NCBI GenBank assembly: GCA_037013495.1
Contig: CM072812.1
Coordinates: 77,607,840-77,671,839, forward strand
Length of the DNA: 64,000 nucleotides
Source of the DNA: Hippophae tibetana
Lineage: Eukaryota > Streptophyta > Magnoliopsida > Rosales > Elaeagnaceae
Direction of reading: 5' to 3'
Made by a program: the position numbers and the translations under genes
Notes under the pieces: generated by a model
Seen by the model: the letters and a program-made list of their open reading frames with translations, nothing else
Told to the model about the DNA's origin: nothing
Databases searched by the model: none
Shown: in pieces, positions 58,701-64,000 of the stretch
Numbering within the stretch: position 1 is the stretch's first letter
Layout of the letters: the number at the start of each line of letters is the position of its first letter

Positions 58701-60573
58701 TTTAATCTAGTGTAATTTTAGCATGTTTTAGTTTATCTTTAGTCAATTTTTTTTTTCTAAAACTCTAATATTAAATATAGATATATAATTTTTTCGTCAA
58801 AGATGATGATATTATAGTGAAAAAAATACATTAAATCAATAGAGTTGATTTATAAGAATGCACCTATTAATTGAAGGAATCTTGGCAAAGAAAATGCATT
58901 AATTTAGGAGAGTATTATTAGTATTAACACTTAAAACAATTCAAAATTAGTATATCTAATAAATTTTGTATAATGTATAAACAATACGAATCATCCATGA
59001 AAATCAATATATTCTTAATCAATGTTTATAATTCTATTAAAATTATTTGTTTTTCCTTTTGCAATGCATATGTATTTGTTTTTGTGTGAAAAATCCATTA
59101 GTTTTTTTTTATCCGTTTATTGATTCACTAAGTTCTAGTATTATGAAAATTTGATATAGTATATGAAAAACATGTACCATTTAATTTTAAAATGTTAATT
59201 TTTATAGAAGATATTTTTTATATTATTTATAAAAAATATATTAATATATATTTTTAATCAATTCAAAACATATTTTTAATATAATAATGTGTTTATTTAT
59301 TATAATTGATTATTTACTTAGATTCCTCATGTGTCATTACTATTAGGACAATTGTGAAGGTGCATAGAGACGTAATTATTTTAAAAACGAAATTGCATGG
59401 GGACGTTTGCAAAATTTCTTCCGAAGACTATACAATAAATTAATAAATCCTAAATAAAAAAATTATATAAATAAATGAAATAGGCTGGTTATTTTTTTAT
59501 ATTTATTATACTATACATGATATTTATATGAAAAAATTTCAAATTAATGCTCAAATTATATTAAATAGATACTTTTTACCAAACTAATGTCCCAAAGTAA
59601 AAATTTGATAACTAAAATTAAAATGGGTAACCGCTAATAAAAGTGATCAATATCGTACCCATTAAATGTTGTTAATTAAGGTCAAATATAACGATAAAAA
59701 GATTGTTAGCATACTTTGAATAATTTTAATTTGTAGTAAAATTAGTTATTAGCACTTTTTATTTTTCATATGAGAGCCTGTTGCAAATATCTATTCATTT
59801 CATAAGAACTTATTAATTGAAGGTAAAGTGCAAAGCCCGTCAAGACTATGAAAATAATATATATATATATATCGATATTGGCTTAATTTTTTTCTTTGGA
59901 GAATTAGTCATCTATTTATATCAAAATTTGAAAAATAAATCCACTTTTCTATCTTAATTTGGTAAAAAAGTTCAATTGACGAGAAGATTTTAACGTAAAT
60001 ATTAGAATATATTAGTAAATATACCATCAATTTATAATAAAATTAAATTAAAAATATATTATTTAATTTTATTGAGTGATAAAAATAATACTCAAATATT
60101 ATTAATCATTGGTATAAATTTATCACTATTTTAATAAAACTATCATCAAATTGTTTATTATTAGTATAATATAAAATTTATTTTTTTATTAATTGTATAA
60201 ACCTACCATAAAAACTATAACATAACCACATAAAATAATGTAATAATATATTTGTACTACATATTATAATTAGGTGATATATTTATCATTCAATAAAATT
60301 AAATGATCTATTTACAAATATCATGATATTTTAAAAATGTTTACGTTAATTTAACCTAAATATTAAATTCAAGTGTAGAAAGGTAGAAATCAATATCTAT
60401 AAATATAAATTAAAAGTGCCTCATTTAAAAAATTTATATAATCATATAGAAAAAAGTAAGTATATGTGGTAGCTTTTTTAACTGGCTCAAAGAAAACAAA
60501 CATGGAATGTTATAAATGTAAAAGATAAAAATATAAGTTTTATATTATTATTTTAAAAAATAATAATACACAA
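55731..60573. other. AT-rich spacer without recognisable gene
   Basis: No coding region is supported. The small frames at 55831 (-) and 57014 (-) are not recognised. A GC-richer unique patch lies at 57955-58115. (ACT)n lies at 56961-56987. Confidence 0.6.
56961..56987 (+). repeat. (ACT)n microsatellite
   Basis: Nine consecutive TAC/ACT units. Confidence 0.95.
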
Positions 60574-61170
60574 TGTTGGAAATGTTTCGATTTATAGAGA
60601 GAAAAATTAAAGAGAAATTTTAGTGTTTTGTGGAATGTATGGATCTCTTAGGGAGCTCATGTAGATATAGAATATTACATGTATACGTATCGATTATATA
60701 GGACGTACACATCACAACGTGTTAGAGAGATATAAAAGTAAATCAAAGTACATATAAAGCTTGAGGTTGACCATACTTTAGCTTGACTTGAATGTCGGTC
60801 TTCCAACACCATAGCTCCCACATATAGGTAGGTTTATACTACCAATGTTGTTGTGGCATAGACACACGTAACTTTTCTTGAGACGACATCGCTTAACGGA
60901 CCAGACTACCAATTAGATCAAAAAATTAGATGGATAGGGCTCGAATCAATCCATATTTCCATACATTTAGTCTCCCTACGCTTGTAGCTCGAAATATAAA
61001 CAAGGGTGGAAGAGTATTGCATGACGAGGAATTTAAACCGTTTAGTTCCTCCAATAAATATTTGTCATGTGATTGGAGAGAGAAATATAGACCTCTATAT
61101 AAAGGGAAACCTTGGCCTCTCTTCACATCATAATCTATTGCTTGGGTTTTTACGAAAAAATTCTTGAGTC
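60574..61170 (+). repeat. LTR-like repeat, plus orientation
   Basis: It starts TGTTGG at 60574 and corresponds to 55730-54870 read in reverse. CTCTATATAAAGG at 61089-61101 is the matching TATA box. No primer-binding site or coding sequence follows, so it looks like a truncated or solo LTR. Confidence 0.6.
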
Positions 61171-61445
61171 TAATAATTATACTTCAAATATATATTTAAT
61201 AACTACGACACATAGAATTATATTTATGCATTTAATATCACATTTTCATAAATTTTAAATTATTTTTAATGCTAAAATATTTATTTAAACTTAAATCAAT
61301 TTATGAAATTACTAATTAAATATTTCTATATGTGTTTTAATATTTTTAACATGTGTTTTAAAAAAATGATTTTTATAGTATTAAGATTTTTTAATGAGCC
61401 TTAAAAAATTAAGTCCAAAATATATTTAATTCTAATATTATTAGG

Positions 61446-61476
61446 TATTATTATTATTATTATTATATATATATAT

Positions 61477-61524
<48 letters not shown>
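61446..61524 (+). repeat. Compound (ATT)n-(TA)n-(GATA)n microsatellite
   Basis: The tetranucleotide part has about nine consecutive TAGA units at 61489-61524. Confidence 0.93.
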
Positions 61525-61962
61525 TAGGGTTAAAATGCTGTGAATAATATAGAAGAGAAGGTGCCGAACTGCTGGAGAAAAAAAAAATATAGCCATTGGT
61601 GCTGCAAACTACCGAATAAAAAAAGAGAGGAAACAAGTAAAGAAGAAAAGGAATTAATACATGGAGGCGACGTCAAAGTAATAAATATGATTATTCAAAC
61701 AAAGGCAAAGGTAATTAGTATCTATATATTCACGGGGATTGACAAAAAGGCAATGGTAATTAATAGTTTATTAATATATATGTAACTAAAGTTGTTACCA
61801 TATTTAATATATATATTCTTTGTAGAGAAAATCAAGTCAGAATTAAAAAATTAGACGATTAAATGGGATATTGTATTCTCTTTATTAGAATGGTATATAT
61901 AACATTTTATGTCTTGATAAATTCACTAGTGGATTAATTAAACAAAGGGTAAGTCGTAATAA

Positions 61963-62640
61963 GTGTTACATTCTTAGGTCGTTATATATGAAACAAGAGA
62001 GGTCGTCATATTCAGGTCGTTAATGTAGAGGGATAGGTCGAGATTACCTTAGGATCTTACAACTTCATCATGTCTTGACATCTAAGACCTCGTTGTTCGA
62101 TAATGGAGTACTTTGGCTGACTGAGTTGTATGTTTTATTAAACTCGTTAAGCCCATGCTATTGTTAAGCCATCCTTGTAATCTCGCTAACCCCCAACGGG
62201 ATACCTTCATATATTAGGTCGCATACCCATTACTTATTAAATACCAAACATTAACTCTCATATTCTCTTGATTTTGAGAAATCTAAGGGAATAATATCTC
62301 ATCATTTATTTTATTTTAAATAACCCATATTTATCGATTCAATGTATCTAAGTATGTAATGACCATTCACACAATACACTCTAGTCGCTAGGTCATTTAA
62401 TTACAAATAATACTTTTAATTAATTTTATTTTGGTTGAGACCTTTCAGCTTCTCGTTCTCCTTTTATAAATAGTAGAGAAATTTACTTTTACTCTACTTG
62501 TTTTAATTTAGTACATTTATCTTTAGAGAATTTAAGTTGTTAATTAGTTAAACGTCGTGTTTTTTCCGATAAGGTCGCCTAAAAAATTACTTGTTAGAGA
62601 TTTCAGCTTGTTCATATAATGACGTCTATTGGAAATCAGG
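61963..62640 (+). promoter_or_regulatory. Putative 5' LTR/promoter of a gypsy-type element
   Basis: TTTATAAATAG at 62463-62473 is a good TATA box about 260 bases before the first gag-like ATG. The sequence from about 61963 has GGTCGT-type reiterations, as in LTR U3 regions. No matching 3' LTR is in the window and no clear primer-binding site was seen, so the borders are guesses. Confidence 0.4.
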
Positions 62641-62724
62641 TCATTGTTATATTGTTACCTCTCGATTCAAATGATCTTCTCACTATTTAGGTAATTTCCT
62701 TTTATAGTTTATCTCCTTTCTTTT

Positions 62725-62841
62725 ATGTCTCATAAAGAAAAAGAAGTGGATAGGTTTCAGAGAGGAGACCCATCCAAAATATACCCCTTGGATCAGGTTG
62801 TGAGCCCTCGAGATGGCTATAAACTCAATGACCTCAAATGA
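62725..62841 (+). pseudogene. Probable true N-terminus of the gag-like ORF, frameshifted
   Basis: The ATG at 62725 opens a 38-codon frame (MSHKEKEVDRF ... YKLNDLK) ending at TGA (62839-62841). It is not in frame with the downstream gag-like ORF. If the ORF originally started here, at least one shift and one stop now separate the parts. Confidence 0.4.
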
Positions 62842-62923
62842 CAGGAAGTAGTGACAACAGCCTACCCCGAGGATCGTTAAGGAAGGTATCCTCACTCTCC
62901 CTACTTCCTTAGGATCTAAGACA

Positions 62924-63769
62924 GTGTCTACCTTGTCTTCAAGGGGTCTAGTTCCTATAATCAGGATCCCTGAGTTGGAATCTACTAAAGTACCTCACCC
63001 TAAAAAGAAAAAGGAAAATAAGGGTAAGCCTACCCATAGAACTAAGAACAAGCATCAGATTGAAAAGATGACCAGTGTCCTTACAACAAAGGATTTGGAA
63101 AAGGTAAGACAAATATATGACCTCACAACTCATATAGGTATTATGCCAGTACCTCCCCACTTATGTGACATTGATGATCCTCTACCAGAATGGTGGATAA
63201 TTCATCTAATGGCCTTTAAAATAGGTATCTATTGCCCCTTTCCTAAACTGGTAGCTCGTGCTTTGAGCACTTTTGACATAAATTTTGCCGAAATAAATCC
63301 AAATGAATGGCGAACCCTTTTAAGTCTCTCAATGGTCACTGGGGAACATGGAATCGACCTTTCTAGTGATGAGTTGAGGTGTTTGTATTATTTAAAGAAG
63401 AATAGGTTAGATGAAGGGAGGGCGTATATATCTTGTGTCATTGGCCACAGACTACATCTCAAACTCCTTGATAGTAGTTCGGGTTGGAAAGATAGGTATT
63501 TCTACATCATCGGGGACATTTGGGGTGGGGAGGTAGATTTTCCTGTTCGGTATACCTGGAACCACCACTTTAACACCTCGCAACCTCAGGCTAGTGAGCT
63601 CATGTATAAATTGGATATAAATGGTAAAGAAAAAATTAAACGCATCAAGCTACAAAACACATCGTATGAAGGTTATCGTAATATCTTGACTATAGATCAC
63701 TTGAAAAAATCTGGGGTATGGAGAGATTACTCAAATGAATATCAAGGTCATTTTTCATTCAAAAGGTAA
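62924..63769 (+). CDS. Gypsy-type retrotransposon gag-like ORF (Transposase_28-like)
   Basis: A 281-codon open stretch. It opens at GTG (62924), which is unlikely to be a plant start. The open frame really runs in from about 62845, and the first internal ATG is at 63068 (MTSVLTTKDLEK). A lysine-rich leader (about 27-48) precedes a domain containing LPEWW (88-92), INPNEWRTL (124-132) and SSSGWKDRYFYI (184-195). This spacing and the GW(K)xRxF(F/Y) motif are those of the 'putative gypsy type transposon' domain found at the N-terminus of some plant gypsy polyproteins. Its exact role is unknown and is presumed gag-like. The sequence after 63769 is non-open, so the remainder of the polyprotein is either behind an intron or frameshift, or outside the window. 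A relic of the same protein lies at 54507-54869. Confidence 0.6.
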   Translation: MSTLSSRGLVPIIRIPELESTKVPHPKKKKENKGKPTHRTKNKHQIEKMTSVLTTKDLEKVRQIYDLTTHIGIMPVPPHLCDIDDPLPEWWIIHLMAFKIGIYCPFPKLVARALSTFDINFAEINPNEWRTLLSLSMVTGEHGIDLSSDELRCLYYLKKNRLDEGRAYISCVIGHRLHLKLLDSSSGWKDRYFYIIGDIWGGEVDFPVRYTWNHHFNTSQPQASELMYKLDINGKEKIKRIKLQNTSYEGYRNILTIDHLKKSGVWRDYSNEYQGHFSFKR

Positions 63770-64000
63770 TTTTTGGATCGCATTTTTTTGGTAAATTTAC
63801 TGATGTATACTTCTTTATGCAAGCCCCTACATACCTCTGTTTGGAACCTATGTCCCCTTCGCCAACTCGGGATGAAGATCCCTTTACTAAAGAGATGGAG
63901 GGCACCCTAGTTACAGAGGTTATAATGCCTCTGAGTATACCCCCAGAATGAAGGCCATGGATATGGAAGACTTTGAATTTGATGAGGTCGTCTTGATAAA
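63770..64000 (+). other. Continuation of the gypsy-type element
   Basis: Coding-like pieces (for example TPRDEDPFTKEMEG-type codons near 63868-63900) alternate with stops. They probably belong to the same polyprotein after a frameshift or intron. The window ends before any protease or reverse transcriptase motif. Confidence 0.35.

Noticed and set aside
1..64000. CRISPR arrays, rRNA genes and bacterial-type operons
   Set aside because: No regularly spaced identical repeats with unique spacers, no rRNA motifs, and the gene structures are those of a plant nuclear genome.

Overview
The window is nuclear DNA of a flowering plant, most probably a eudicot. The evidence is a two-exon GATA zinc-finger gene of the plant GATA5/7 type, a secreted glycine-rich protein gene, very AT-rich intergenic DNA, and nested plant transposons: Ty1-copia, Ty3-gypsy, CACTA, Harbinger-type MITEs and a relic of an endogenous pararetrovirus. 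I cannot name the species. Only two host genes are well supported: the GATA factor (23833-24929, +) and the glycine-rich protein (38035-38700, -).

Layout. 1-6547: decayed Ty1-copia element on the minus strand, with gag-pol relics, primer-binding site and one LTR. 6592-11749: a CACTA (En/Spm) DNA transposon flanked by a TAA target duplication. It carries a broken TNP2 transposase, a relic of a Ulp1-like protease and two large foldbacks. 11990-17220: minus-strand relic of a caulimovirid (zinc finger, protease, reverse transcriptase), including a tandem duplication of about 1.5 kb. 17221-23430: AT-rich spacer. 23435-24929: GATA gene. 24930-29422: spacer with a pair of G-boxes. 29423-31983: truncated Ty3-gypsy gag-protease-RT. 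32040-34371: foldback element, a Harbinger-like MITE full of telomere-like repeats, and a non-autonomous CACTA-like end. 35340-36065: LTR relic related to the LTR at 5572-6547. 38035-38814: glycine-rich protein gene and its promoter. 39336-39535: 5' scrap of another copia element. 40066-45847: complete Ty1-copia retrotransposon with identical 214-bp LTRs, TAACA target duplication, primer-binding site, polypurine tract and an uninterrupted 1455-codon gag-pol frame. 48811-49742: second copy of the telomere-repeat MITE, in opposite orientation. 51035-53120: two direct repeats of about 0.6 kb. 54361-55730: CACTA end joined to a gypsy gag scrap and its LTR. 60574-61170: another copy of that LTR in the opposite orientation. 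61963-64000: 5' part of a gypsy-type element with a gag-like ORF that runs towards the window edge.

No operon-like organisation exists. The two host genes are independent: one is a nuclear regulator, the other a secreted, probably cell-wall, protein. The retroelement proteins form self-contained replication units. The signals most worth a second look are the copia element with identical LTRs, the MITE family that carries an internal telomere-like minisatellite, the foldbacks inside the CACTA element, and the pararetrovirus relic.
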